Of a stretch of DNA of 64,000 nucleotides, positions 1 to 9,700 are shown piece after piece; the stretch's first letter is position 1, and each line of letters begins with the position of its first letter. Made by a program: the position numbers and the translations under genes. The notes under the pieces were generated by a model. It searched no databases. It saw nothing but the letters and a program-made list of their open reading frames with translations, and was not told the origin of the DNA. This stretch comes from JAPKYZ01 sp033763835 (lineage in GTDB: Bacteria; Acidobacteriota; Terriglobia; Bryobacterales; Bryobacteraceae): NCBI GenBank assembly GCA_033763835.1, contig JANRJS010000038.1, forward strand, positions 124,001 through 188,000, in the 5' to 3' direction.

Positions 1-1388
1 AATAGCGTGGTGGGGGCGATGTCGAGCAGACGGGTGGGTTCGATCTTCGCCCCGGCGCGGATTCCCGGCCCCCGGGCGAACAGGATGCCCTCGGGGTGAT
101 GCGTCCCGAACGGATTTTCCCGGTTCGCGAGAATCCCATTCGAACGGCGCACGGAGACAAACCCGAAATCGCGTAGTTGGAGCGTCAGATCCGGGGCCAA
201 ATCCATGGCCGGACCGTGGAACGCTTCCTCGCGCGTGGCGATCCCGGTGACGATCGACTCGCCGGTGGCGGGATCGCGAATTTCATTGGCGATGCGGGCG
301 GCCAATTCGTCCCGGAAGCGCCCGTAATCCGCCGGATCGATGCCGAAATCGCCCTTCTTGCCCTTGACGTTGATGTAAATGCCGTTGCTCGACGTGGTGA
401 GCGCGTAGGCCGTGGTCTTGTCCATGTCGAAGGCATTGAGATGATAGAGACTGGGTTCCATTTCGGCGGGGTTTTCGGTCTTTTCGGTTCCCGCCGCCCA
501 AGTAAGATAGCCCGCCTGTTCCAGCCACATGTTGATAAACAGGATTTCCCAGCTATTGGTAAATCCGTGGTCGGAGCAGATGAGAATCGTCCAATCGCGG
601 AACAACTCCATCGCCTCGCCGAGCAGTAGGTCGATGGTACGGAAGTATTCGAGCGCGGCGGCGCGGGTGCGTTGGTATTCGGGCGAGGGATTCGACGGGG
701 CGATGCGCGGGTCGAGATAGCCCCACAGCAGGTGTTGCAGCTTATCGACGCCGTCGAAAACGATGCCGGCCAGATCGACCGGCTGCGTGGATTGCAGCCG
801 CTTCAGCGTTTCGAACCATTGCTTTTCGCGCGAAATGTGGAGTTGGATCCAGGCTTCGTGATCGTCGATGCCCGAACCGACGATCGCCTTGCGCTCCTCC
901 TCGTAATCCATGGCGAGGATTTTGACGTCGAATCCCGGAATTTCGGCGGCCAGCTTCTCGACGACGCCCGCCGGGTGGCTCAGCGACTTCATCCAGCGCC
1001 ACGATACCCAGCCGGGTAGCGCCCAGCCGTCGATCTTCGGGGCGGGATTATGCGCGACGAAGTTGAGGCAGCCGGAGCGTTTCCCCTGCCGGTTGACCAT
1101 CGCCCACATCGTCTCCGCGCGTACTTGCCGCGAGCCAACGATCTGGATAGAACTCGATTCGGGCGAGTTGTACTGGAAAAATCCGCAAACGCCGTGGTGG
1201 CCGGGAGTGCGTCCGGTGACCAGCGTGGTCCAGGCCGGGGGCGTCAGCGGCGGCTTCACGGACATCAATTTGCCGTGCGCGCCCTCTTCGGCGAAGCGTT
1301 TCAAGTTGGGCATGACGCCCGTTTCCATCAGCCCATCGAGGATGGTGAACGTCGCGCCGTCGAGGCCGAAAATCAGGCACTGGCTCAT
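1..1388 (-). CDS. Alkaline-phosphatase-superfamily phosphodiesterase/pyrophosphatase (3' end outside window)
   Basis: The reading frame is open from the ATG at 1388 to the window edge, giving about 462 codons, so the C-terminus is missing. It shows the metal-hydrolase fold of the type I phosphodiesterase/nucleotide pyrophosphatase family: an N-terminal FGLDG with metal-binding Asp10, the nucleophile region PAWTTLVTG (Thr54/Thr55), a downstream GVDKLQH pair, ICSDHGF, and a C-terminal GTHHPEG histidine. No signal peptide is visible, so it is probably cytoplasmic. The start overlaps the acyl carrier protein stop (ATGA), so the two are translationally coupled and the enzyme belongs to the megasynthase operon. 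Its substrate is unknown; a phosphate or phosphopantetheine ester in the lipid pathway is conceivable but is inference only. Family assignment is firm. Confidence 0.85.
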   Translation of the reverse strand, partial: MSQCLIFGLDGATFTILDGLMETGVMPNLKRFAEEGAHGKLMSVKPPLTPPAWTTLVTGRTPGHHGVCGFFQYNSPESSSIQIVGSRQVRAETMWAMVNRQGKRSGCLNFVAHNPAPKIDGWALPGWVSWRWMKSLSHPAGVVEKLAAEIPGFDVKILAMDYEEERKAIVGSGIDDHEAWIQLHISREKQWFETLKRLQSTQPVDLAGIVFDGVDKLQHLLWGYLDPRIAPSNPSPEYQRTRAAALEYFRTIDLLLGEAMELFRDWTILICSDHGFTNSWEILFINMWLEQAGYLTWAAGTEKTENPAEMEPSLYHLNAFDMDKTTAYALTTSSNGIYINVKGKKGDFGIDPADYGRFRDELAARIANEIRDPATGESIVTGIATREEAFHGPAMDLAPDLTLQLRDFGFVSVRRSNGILANRENPFGTHHPEGILFARGPGIRAGAKIEPTRLLDIAPTTL

Positions 1389-1702
1389 GCGGCCACTCGT
1401 TCGGCGGACCGGTTCAGGTTCGCCATCAGAAAATCGAGCAGATTCCCGAGGGTGATGTCTTTCCATTGTTCGCGCTTGGCCCGGTTCATGAACTCGGGGA
1501 AAGGCAGCGTTTGGTCGAATGTGCCTTCCAGCGTGGAACTGAGGCCGATGGCGTCGATCGACTCGAAGCCCAAGTCGTGAAACAGCCCCGTTTGGTCGGT
1601 GATTTGGATCGACGAATCGAAGTCCTCGCGCGCGCTCTTCAGCAGATCGATCACTTGCGCTCTCACTTGGTCGCGGGTCAAATATTCCATGTTGTTCGGC
1701 AT
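1385..1702 (-). CDS. Discrete acyl carrier protein
   Basis: This 105-aa acidic protein has the four-helix acyl carrier protein pattern. The phosphopantetheine attachment site is in DLGFESIDAIGL, where Ser follows Glu instead of the usual Asp (DSL becomes ESI). It would carry acyl chains as thioesters for the two megasynthases encoded just upstream. It starts 4 nt after the second megasynthase stops, and its own stop overlaps the start of the phosphodiesterase gene, so it sits inside one tightly packed operon. A stand-alone carrier beside a synthase that already contains one suggests a loading, off-loading or tailoring role, which is inference. It could alternatively serve an unrelated carrier-dependent enzyme, but the spacing argues against that. 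Confidence 0.9.
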   Translation of the reverse strand: MPNNMEYLTRDQVRAQVIDLLKSAREDFDSSIQITDQTGLFHDLGFESIDAIGLSSTLEGTFDQTLPFPEFMNRAKREQWKDITLGNLLDFLMANLNRSAERVAA

Positions 1703-1706
1703 TTCC

Positions 1707-4700
1707 TCATTTCATCGCCACGGCGACGATCCAATCGCCGTCGCGGTGGGTATGGACGGTTACGGTGTCCTCGGCATTGACGGCCATTCCGGGATCGGCG
1801 AGCGTCAGTTCGCCGCGGTCCGCGGCGATCCGTAAAATCGCCATCGACGGCCAATAGGCGGCGTCCGTCTGTTCGGGGCGCATCCACTTGGCGACGGCGC
1901 GCTTGGCGGCGATCGCGCGGACGGTCCACTCGGCGGGATCGGGCAAACGCTCGATCCACTCGCGTTCTTCCGGCAGAAAGATTTCGGGCGAGGGCGCGGC
2001 TTTCGCGAGATACCGTTCCACCGCGACGGCGGCGGGGACGGGCGAGGCGACTCCCGCCGTATAACCGCCCGGAGCCGCCGCGGCGGCCGCGTAAATGGCC
2101 GGGTCCGCGCCCCAGGGTCCCGCGACTTCCAGCGCGCCGCGCCGGGGAAAGATTTCGACGTCGGGCGGACAGTACCAGCGCCCGGTGCGCGATTTCATCC
2201 ACACGCGGACGGCGTCCTTCGCCATGCCGGATTCGAGCAGATACGCGGTGCGCGCTTGCTCCGAGGGCAGCGCTTCGAGTTCCGCCACCTCGCGCGGCGA
2301 TAGGGTTCCGCGCATCCAGACCATTTCGGAGACGCCGGGCTTCAGCAGTTCGGCGATGGGGTCGAGCACCTGGCAGACCGCGCCGGCGTTCGCGAGGCCG
2401 GGGATGGATAACGTGCGCCCGCTCGCGTACTCCCAGGGGAAGCGGTAGAAGTCGTACATGGCGGGGGTCCAGTGGAACCGCCAGTCCTCCCAACCTTTGA
2501 CGCGAAGCCAGAGCCGGTTGCCGGGCAGCACGACATCGTAATCGACCAGAAGATGCCAGTGCGTGAGTTCGAGAATCTTGATGCGAACCTCAACCACGGT
2601 GCCCGGCGCGGGCGATTCCGCGTAGCGGTGCGCCTCGCCGATGCGGATGGGCAGCAAGGTGATGGGGCCGACAAGATCGATGGGCCAGTAGCCGACCAGT
2701 TGCCCGGCGGCGTCGAAGACGTGCGGGTCGATCAGATAAGCGGGTGCCGAGGTGGAGGCGAAGCAATCCGTATTTGGGAGGACCTGCAAACGCCCGATCA
2801 TCCCTTCGAGCGACATTTGCGGTACGTCGACGATGTTCTGGAAGCGCGGCCCGTGAAACATCGTGTGGTGCGCGTAGAGTTCGGGGCCGGTGCGTCCGGG
2901 ACGCGCGCCGGGCAAATCGAGCGTCATCGGTTCGGGCGCGGCGGGTAAGGCGTTGCCCAATTCGACGATGCCGCTGGCGAGCAAATCGCCCGGACCGATC
3001 GCCGTGTGGTTGGCCTGCGTGGCGCGGATGGCGCAATCGATGCGGGAGGCGTCGAGGCGGCGCAATTCGAGCGTCACCACGTTGGGCGGCATATTCTCCT
3101 CGGCGTACACTGGCCGGGGCGTCCGCGCGTTGTGGACGGCGGTGACGACACCGCCAAAATGCCGTGTGGCCGCTTCGCAGAACAACTCCACCGTGCCGGT
3201 CATCGGCATGTTGGCGAGGCGGTTGAGATCGTGCCCGCACTCGGACTTGCGGTGGTAGAGCACGTGGTCGATCAGATATTTGTGCTCGGCGAGATCGAGT
3301 GTGAGAAGCAGCTTGACGCTCTGCCCGGGCGTTTCTTCGAGTACCCGGGCCGTCGAGAGCATGGGGAAGCCCGGCGCGGGGGCGGCGGTAAACGGCTCCG
3401 GTTCGAGGGCTTCGGCGGGAGGCGCGAGTTCGGCCTCCCAATCGTAATCCGGTTCGTCGAAATCGGCGTAGGCGAAATCGGCAAGGTGGCCGGGAACCGG
3501 TTGCGGCGCTCCGGCGAGAGCCGACATCACGCTCGCTTGAGTGTCGAGGAACTCTTCCATTAGCGAGAAGTGCTCGGCGACGGCGGAGGGGGCGACGGCA
3601 TAGGGCGCGGCCGACGGAGTGGAGTAAGCGTAGGCCGGCACAGGAAGCGGATCGACAAACTCGGCTTCGTGAACGACCGCTTCGCGTACCGGTTCGCGGA
3701 AAAGAGGCGCGGAAGAGACGGAGACCCCAACGGGCTCCGGCGCGGAAGGCGCGGGCGCGGGCGGCGGGATCGACGGCGCAACCAACGGAGGCGCCGGGTT
3801 GGGTGCCGGAATCTCGGACGGTTCGGGGATACCGAGCAGCCGGTGGTACACCGGAATTTGCATCGCTCCCGGGCGCTTCTCTTCGGGAAGAACCGAATCG
3901 GCTTTGGCGTCGAGCGTCAGTTTGCGCGCGCCCCGGCGTTCGTAGAGCGGCGCTAAATCCATTGCGCGGTGCGAGGCGGCGAGCATCGCCACGGCGTGCT
4001 GTAACGAAAGCAATCCCGGGCGGCGGTACTGATCGACCGGGATCGCCAGATGCGGGCGGCCCCGCAGAATGTCGTCGACGAACGCGGTGAGGTTGCCGCG
4101 CGGCCCAGCTTCGACGAACACGCGCACGCCGTCCGCGTACATGCGCTCGATCGTCTGCTGGAAAATCAGCGGGCGCGCGAATGTTTCCGCTACCACATCG
4201 AGAATCGCGGGCGTCTCGGCGGGGAAGTACTCGGCGGTGGTGCAGGAGAGCACGGGTACCGATGGCGCGGCGAGATTGAGCGAACCGAAGAATTCGCGCA
4301 ACGGCGCGGAGAGGTAATCGAACGCGGGCGTATGATAGCCACGGTCGTACGGCAGCTTTTCGACGAACACTCCGCCCTTTAGCATGTGATCGGCCAGGCG
4401 CGGCGCTTCTTCCGGTTCCACGACGATCACCACTTGGTGCGGGCAATTGTCGTTCGCGATCCGGATTTGAATCCCCAGTTGTCCGGCGAGTTCCCGCGCC
4501 TTATCCGCGCCCGCGCCCACGGCGAGCATCGCCTTGCGGGGCACTTCCATATCGCGGCTAACCCGGTCGTACATCGCGGCCAAGCGGTTCATGCTGCCGA
4601 TAAATCGATCGACGCCGACCATCCCGGAAACGGCCATGGCGATCCACTCGCCCGCGCTGTGCCCGGCGAGAACATCGGGCTTCAGCTTCAGATGTTCGAG

Positions 4701-6725
4701 CAGCCGGTAGATCGCGCCGTCGGCGGTGAGCACGGTTTCGGTGGCGCGCTCGATCGAATACAACTGCGCTTCGGCGGCGGCTTCTTCGTCTTCGCTAAAG
4801 GCGGGCGGAGGGAAGAGGATCGCGCTAGGGGGCACTTCGCGCGCGGCGGCGCGGTCGGCCAAGTCGAACGATTGGCGGACCACCGGGAAGTGGATCGCCA
4901 GATCGGCCAGCATGTTGAGATACTGCGAGCCTTCGCCGGGGAACAGGAACGCCGTCTTGCCGCCCTTGATTTCAGAGCTTGGGAAGAAGTAGAGGCCCTG
5001 CCGTTCGCGGATTTGCGAGCAATTGGGATCTTCGAGGCGCTTCGCGACTCGGTCGATTTTCTGGGCGAGATCCTCGAAGGTGGAGGCCACGATGGCCACG
5101 CGCTGCGCCTCGCCGGCGGATCCGAGCGAAGTGTTGAGCGTGTAGGCGAGATCGCGGGGAGCGACGCCCTCCACGGCGATCGCATACGCGCGAATGGCGG
5201 CCAGCCGGGCGAGCAAATCTTCGCGAGCGGCGCCTTCGAAAACAAAAACCTCCTGCTCCCAATCGCGAAGCAAGGTGGGTTGCGAATGCTCGTCCCGACC
5301 CCGGTACTCTTCGAGCACGACGTGCGCGTTGATGCCTCCGAAGCCGAAGGCGTTAACGCCCGCACGGCGCGGCGTTTCGCCTCCATGAATCCAGGGCCGC
5401 GTTTCGGAGTTCAGATAGACCCGGCTGGCCGGAGTGCTCAAAGCCTCGCGCGGTTTCTCCACGTTGATCGTCGCGGGCAGCACGCGATGGTAAAGCGCCA
5501 GCGCGGTCTTAATGAGCCCCGCCGCTCCCGCCGCCGGCATCGCGTGCCCGATGTTCGATTTGACGCTGCCGAGCGCGGTGGTTTTCCGTCCGCCGGGCGC
5601 GGACCCGAACACCCGCGTCAGCGTTTCGATCTCCATCCCGTCGCCCACTGCGGTGCCGGTACCGTGCCCTTCGATCAGGCCGACGGTTTCGGGGGCGACA
5701 CCCGCCATTTCGAGTCCGCGGCGCACGGCGAGTTCCTCGCCTTCGACGCGCGGCGAAAGAATGCCCTTGGCCTTGCCGTCGCTCGCCGAACCGGTGCCTT
5801 TGACGACGGCGTAGATGCGGTCGCCGTCGCGCTCGGCGTCGGCCAGCCGCTTTAGGATCAGAATGCCAACGCCTTCGCTCGACATCGTGCCGTCGGCGTT
5901 TTCGTCGAACGGCCGGATCGCGCCGCCGAGCGAGATGGCGCGCATGGCGTCGAAGACGGCGAGAAACGGCACGTACATCGACAGGTGCACGCCGCCCGCG
6001 ATCGCCATATCGTCGCGGCCCAAAAGCAGGCTCTGCACGGACTCTTCGACGGCAAGCAGGGAAGAGGCGCACGCGGCGTCGATCGTGTAATTGCGGCCCA
6101 TAAAGTTGAGCCGGTTGGCCACGCGCCCGGTGACGATGTTGGGAATGAGTCCGCCTGCGTTTTCGGCGGTGAGAATGGGAATCTCGGTCTCGACTTGCTT
6201 TTGCAGGCGCGCCAGTTCGTCGCCCGAGAGATCCGGACGCAGACGGCGGATGAGCCGTTCGGCGTAACCGGACATCACCGTGCGCATCGTGAGCCACGAC
6301 GCTCCCGGACCCATATAAGCGCCGCGCCCCAGCACAAAGCTTGTGCGCTCGCGATTGAAGGGGCGCGTTAAGTAACCGGCGTCGTCCAGCGCTTCGTACA
6401 CCGAGCGGAGGACGAAGAAGTGATCGGGTTCCGCTCCCTCGATCGAACTGGGCGGAATGCCGAGTTTGGCGGGGTTAAACGAAAACGACGTGCCGACAAA
6501 TCCGCCGAGCTTCGAATAGAGGCGATTGTCGGCGTCGGGATTCGGATCGTAGAAAATCTCCGGGTCCCACCGGCGCGGGTCGACCTCCGTAATGGCGGAA
6601 ACTTTGTCGGCGATATTCCGCCAGAACCGTTCCGCGTCGCGCGCACCGGGATAGGTGCATGCGACGCCGACGATCGCGATATCGCCGCGCAAAGAATGTC
6701 CGCCGTAGGTGGTTGCCGCGTTCAT
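1707..6725 (-). CDS. PUFA/PKS-type megasynthase: KS-AT-DH with C-terminal PPTase-like domain
   Basis: A 1672-aa type I synthase. The ketosynthase (about 15-450) has its active-site Cys219 in DAACASS, followed by the two histidine motifs EGHGTGT and KSNIGH. The acyltransferase (about 580-900) has the FLFPGEGSQ entry and Ser690 in GHSAGE. A Pro/Ala-rich linker (about 950-1110) leads to a double-hotdog dehydratase with His1154 (LIDHVLYH) and Asp1338 (FDAAGQ). The last 220 residues resemble an Sfp-type phosphopantetheinyl transferase, but the expected metal ligands look altered: VAVE in place of G-I-D-I-E near 1567-1570, and KRA in place of KEA around Arg1609. There is no carrier domain, so it must act on the carrier of the first megasynthase or the discrete one. 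It starts 4 nt after the upstream stop without a clear ribosome site, implying coupling. The product is unknown. Confidence 0.92.
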   Translation of the reverse strand: MNAATTYGGHSLRGDIAIVGVACTYPGARDAERFWRNIADKVSAITEVDPRRWDPEIFYDPNPDADNRLYSKLGGFVGTSFSFNPAKLGIPPSSIEGAEPDHFFVLRSVYEALDDAGYLTRPFNRERTSFVLGRGAYMGPGASWLTMRTVMSGYAERLIRRLRPDLSGDELARLQKQVETEIPILTAENAGGLIPNIVTGRVANRLNFMGRNYTIDAACASSLLAVEESVQSLLLGRDDMAIAGGVHLSMYVPFLAVFDAMRAISLGGAIRPFDENADGTMSSEGVGILILKRLADAERDGDRIYAVVKGTGSASDGKAKGILSPRVEGEELAVRRGLEMAGVAPETVGLIEGHGTGTAVGDGMEIETLTRVFGSAPGGRKTTALGSVKSNIGHAMPAAGAAGLIKTALALYHRVLPATINVEKPREALSTPASRVYLNSETRPWIHGGETPRRAGVNAFGFGGINAHVVLEEYRGRDEHSQPTLLRDWEQEVFVFEGAAREDLLARLAAIRAYAIAVEGVAPRDLAYTLNTSLGSAGEAQRVAIVASTFEDLAQKIDRVAKRLEDPNCSQIRERQGLYFFPSSEIKGGKTAFLFPGEGSQYLNMLADLAIHFPVVRQSFDLADRAAAREVPPSAILFPPPAFSEDEEAAAEAQLYSIERATETVLTADGAIYRLLEHLKLKPDVLAGHSAGEWIAMAVSGMVGVDRFIGSMNRLAAMYDRVSRDMEVPRKAMLAVGAGADKARELAGQLGIQIRIANDNCPHQVVIVVEPEEAPRLADHMLKGGVFVEKLPYDRGYHTPAFDYLSAPLREFFGSLNLAAPSVPVLSCTTAEYFPAETPAILDVVAETFARPLIFQQTIERMYADGVRVFVEAGPRGNLTAFVDDILRGRPHLAIPVDQYRRPGLLSLQHAVAMLAASHRAMDLAPLYERRGARKLTLDAKADSVLPEEKRPGAMQIPVYHRLLGIPEPSEIPAPNPAPPLVAPSIPPPAPAPSAPEPVGVSVSSAPLFREPVREAVVHEAEFVDPLPVPAYAYSTPSAAPYAVAPSAVAEHFSLMEEFLDTQASVMSALAGAPQPVPGHLADFAYADFDEPDYDWEAELAPPAEALEPEPFTAAPAPGFPMLSTARVLEETPGQSVKLLLTLDLAEHKYLIDHVLYHRKSECGHDLNRLANMPMTGTVELFCEAATRHFGGVVTAVHNARTPRPVYAEENMPPNVVTLELRRLDASRIDCAIRATQANHTAIGPGDLLASGIVELGNALPAAPEPMTLDLPGARPGRTGPELYAHHTMFHGPRFQNIVDVPQMSLEGMIGRLQVLPNTDCFASTSAPAYLIDPHVFDAAGQLVGYWPIDLVGPITLLPIRIGEAHRYAESPAPGTVVEVRIKILELTHWHLLVDYDVVLPGNRLWLRVKGWEDWRFHWTPAMYDFYRFPWEYASGRTLSIPGLANAGAVCQVLDPIAELLKPGVSEMVWMRGTLSPREVAELEALPSEQARTAYLLESGMAKDAVRVWMKSRTGRWYCPPDVEIFPRRGALEVAGPWGADPAIYAAAAAAPGGYTAGVASPVPAAVAVERYLAKAAPSPEIFLPEEREWIERLPDPAEWTVRAIAAKRAVAKWMRPEQTDAAYWPSMAILRIAADRGELTLADPGMAVNAEDTVTVHTHRDGDWIVAVAMK

Positions 6726-6729
6726 GACT

Positions 6730-9700
6730 TTAGGCGCGCTCCATCGCGAAGCTCGCTTTTTCCAGGCGATTCAATGCGCGGCTCGCCGTGATCTCCATGT
6801 CTTGCATGTAGGCCAGCGGTTGCCCGGCGGCGTCGAAGAATACGAGTTGGTTGCGCAGCGTGGGCACGCCGGGCTTATGCTCGACGTGAATTTCGCAGCG
6901 GATCGGTCCGGGCGCGCTAAGTTTTGCGATGCGATGGAAGGCGCCGAGCCGCGAGGGCAGCACCATTTGATCGAGATACGCGCGGCTCCAAACAATCAGT
7001 AACTGGAGTGCGCTATCGACGACAACGGGGTCCGCGATCCACTCGCCCGTACGATGGTCGGAGAACAGTTGCGCGGGGTTCGACGATTTCAGCGCGCCTA
7101 CGATGCCGTTCTCGCCGATCGAGTCGATAGTCGCGATTCCTTCAAACAGCGGTCCGTGGAAGAGCCAAGTATCGTACGCCTCGCGCGCCGCTAGCGGAGC
7201 GGGGCGCGGATTGCGCAGTTCGAGTTTGGGGAGAGACGGAGCGGCGCCTTGAAAGTCCGCCGTCGCCCGGTAGTGCAGTGTTTTCCCGTCGGCGGAACGC
7301 AATTCGCATTCGGCGCTAGGGCCCGCGCGCTTGACGGACAGGCGCAACGGAATCGCGCCGCCGCCCGCCGGATACTGCACGCCTTTCAAAACGCTGTGAT
7401 CGCGAATGGCGGCGATGGGGCCGAAACGCGCGCTCGCCGCCTGAGCGAAGAATTCGAGCGCCATGGCCATCGGCAGCACGCCTCGGCCGTCGATTTGGTG
7501 GTCGTTCAAGTAGCGGTGCACGGCGGTGGACGTGTCGAGCAGAAACTCGACGCCGTCGGGCGTCTCGGTGGCGGTGGCGGGCTTAAGAACCGAGGGCACG
7601 GCCATGGTGGCGGTGGTCGTGGTGGACGTTTTCGGCGAAGGCTTCGGAGAGATGTTCAGCGGTCCGCCGAAGACCACTTCGTAGTCTTTCTTCGCGCCGT
7701 AGCGGAGCTCGTCGATGAACGCGCGGCGTCCGGCGGGGACGGGAATCATTTCGACGCCCGCTTTGGCAAACCGCTCGGCGAGTTGCGCGGACACCATGCC
7801 GCCTTCGGTGCGCCACGGTCCCCAATCGAAGGAGACGACGCGGCCCGGCCAGCGGTCGTTCAAACGCGCGGCGAGCTTGTTCAGCACTTCGTTCGCCGCC
7901 GCGTAGTCGCACTGCCCGCGGTTGCCGTAGCGTCCGGAAACCGAGGAGAAGAACGCGATGAACTGGAGACTCTCGGCCCGCAGCGTGCGGGCGAGCACCT
8001 GCGCACCAACGAGCTTCGGGGCCAGCACGCGGTCGAACGATTCGGGGGTCTTGTCCTCGATCAGTTTGTCTTCGATCACGCCCGCGCCGTGCAGCACGCC
8101 GTCGATGCGTCCGTGCGCCGAGTAAATCTTCCCGATGAGCGCGGAGAAAGCGTCGGCGTCGCAAACGTCGACGGGATGATATTCGACCAACGCGCTCGCC
8201 GCCCGAAGCGCGGCGATGTTCGCGCGAATTTCGCGGTCGCGCTTGATCTTCTTGATTTCGCCGTCCACCAGCGCGGGCGTGGGCCGCTGCCCGATGGTGG
8301 TCATGCGGTCCATGATCGCGCCCTTCAGCGCTTTGTCGTCGAGCCCGGCGATATCGGCGGCTTCGCGATCGGGTGGCAAAGGCGAACGGCCGAGGAGGAT
8401 GAACTTTGATCCCCACGCGCCCGCGAGCTCGAGCGCAATCTCGGCGGTGATGCCGCGCGCGCCGCCGGTGACGAGGACGACCGAATCGCGGTCGAGCCGG
8501 ATCGCTTCTTCGCCCGGAGTCAGCGGCGCGGGGACGGAGCGCAGCGTAACGCGCTCGCCCGCCCGGTAACCGGCTTCGAGAATTCCGTCGCGCGAGCAAA
8601 GTTCGGCGAATAGCTTTTCGGCGATGAAGTCCGCCGTGGCTTGCGTTTCGAAATCGACGGCGCGGACCGCGCATTCGGTCCACTCCCGCGAGACGGCTTT
8701 GACGAAGCCCACAACGCCGCCCGAGGCGGGAGAGAACGCGCGCGACGGTTCCAAAAATCCGAACGCGCCGCCGAGCCGCGTGGCGGCCAGCACGCCGCCG
8801 TTCGCCTTGCGAATGTCGGAGGCCAGCGCGCGGGTCAAGAGATACGGCCACTTCACCTCGTGCGCGACGCGCGGCAGAAAATCCGTGGGTTCGCCCGCGG
8901 GCGCGAGCGCCGCCAGATGTACCAGATGCGAGATGGGCCCGAGCGCCGCCCGGGCCTCCTCGAGTTGTTCCGGACGCGCGATCACCCAGTTGCGGATGCC
9001 GCGCGAGGAGAGTGTTTCCGCAAAGGTCCGTGCGACGCCGTACCCATCATCCGAGATGAGTACGGCCTGCGGAAAAGGGGAGGGGGAATCCTCCGCGGCG
9101 GCGGTTCCGCCCACTTCGACCAGCATGCGCGTCGCGCCCGGAGGTTCGGGTTTGGGCGGCGCGGTTCCGTTTACGCTTGCGGTTGCGGCGGGCGCAGCGC
9201 CACCGGCCAGTTCGGCGGCCTTGGCGTCTACCCAATCGATAATCGCGCGCAGCGTTTTGAGCTTCGAGAGTGTTTCGATTTCGCCCTCGACGGCGGAGGC
9301 GGGCAGAATCGATTCGTTCTGGAGCGAACCGAAAATTTCGACGCGCTTGATGGAATCGACGCCGAGATCGCCTTCGAGGTCGAGATCGAGACCGAGCATT
9401 TCGGGTGGATAGCCCGTTCGCGCGCTAACGAGCGCAACGAGCTTGGAGGTTATTTCTTCTTTCGAGGGTCGTCCGGCGGCGGGCGTTGGTGCCGCAGCCG
9501 CCGCTACGGCGACGGCGACCGGAGCGGCTACCGGTGGCGGGGTCGCGATTACCGGCGCCGGCGCAACGGGTGCCGGAACGGGAGTGGGTGCCAGCGGCGC
9601 GGGCGCAGCGGCGACCGGGACCGGAGCGGGCGCCTGCACGGGGGCTACGGCGCGGGGCGCGGGCATTGGTGCGGCCAAGCGCGGAGCGGCCGCCGGAGCC

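Noticed and set aside
4386..5855. 489-codon open frame on the plus strand
   Set aside because: It lies wholly inside the KS/AT region of the second megasynthase on the opposite strand. High GC keeps antisense frames open, and the translation has no domain signature.
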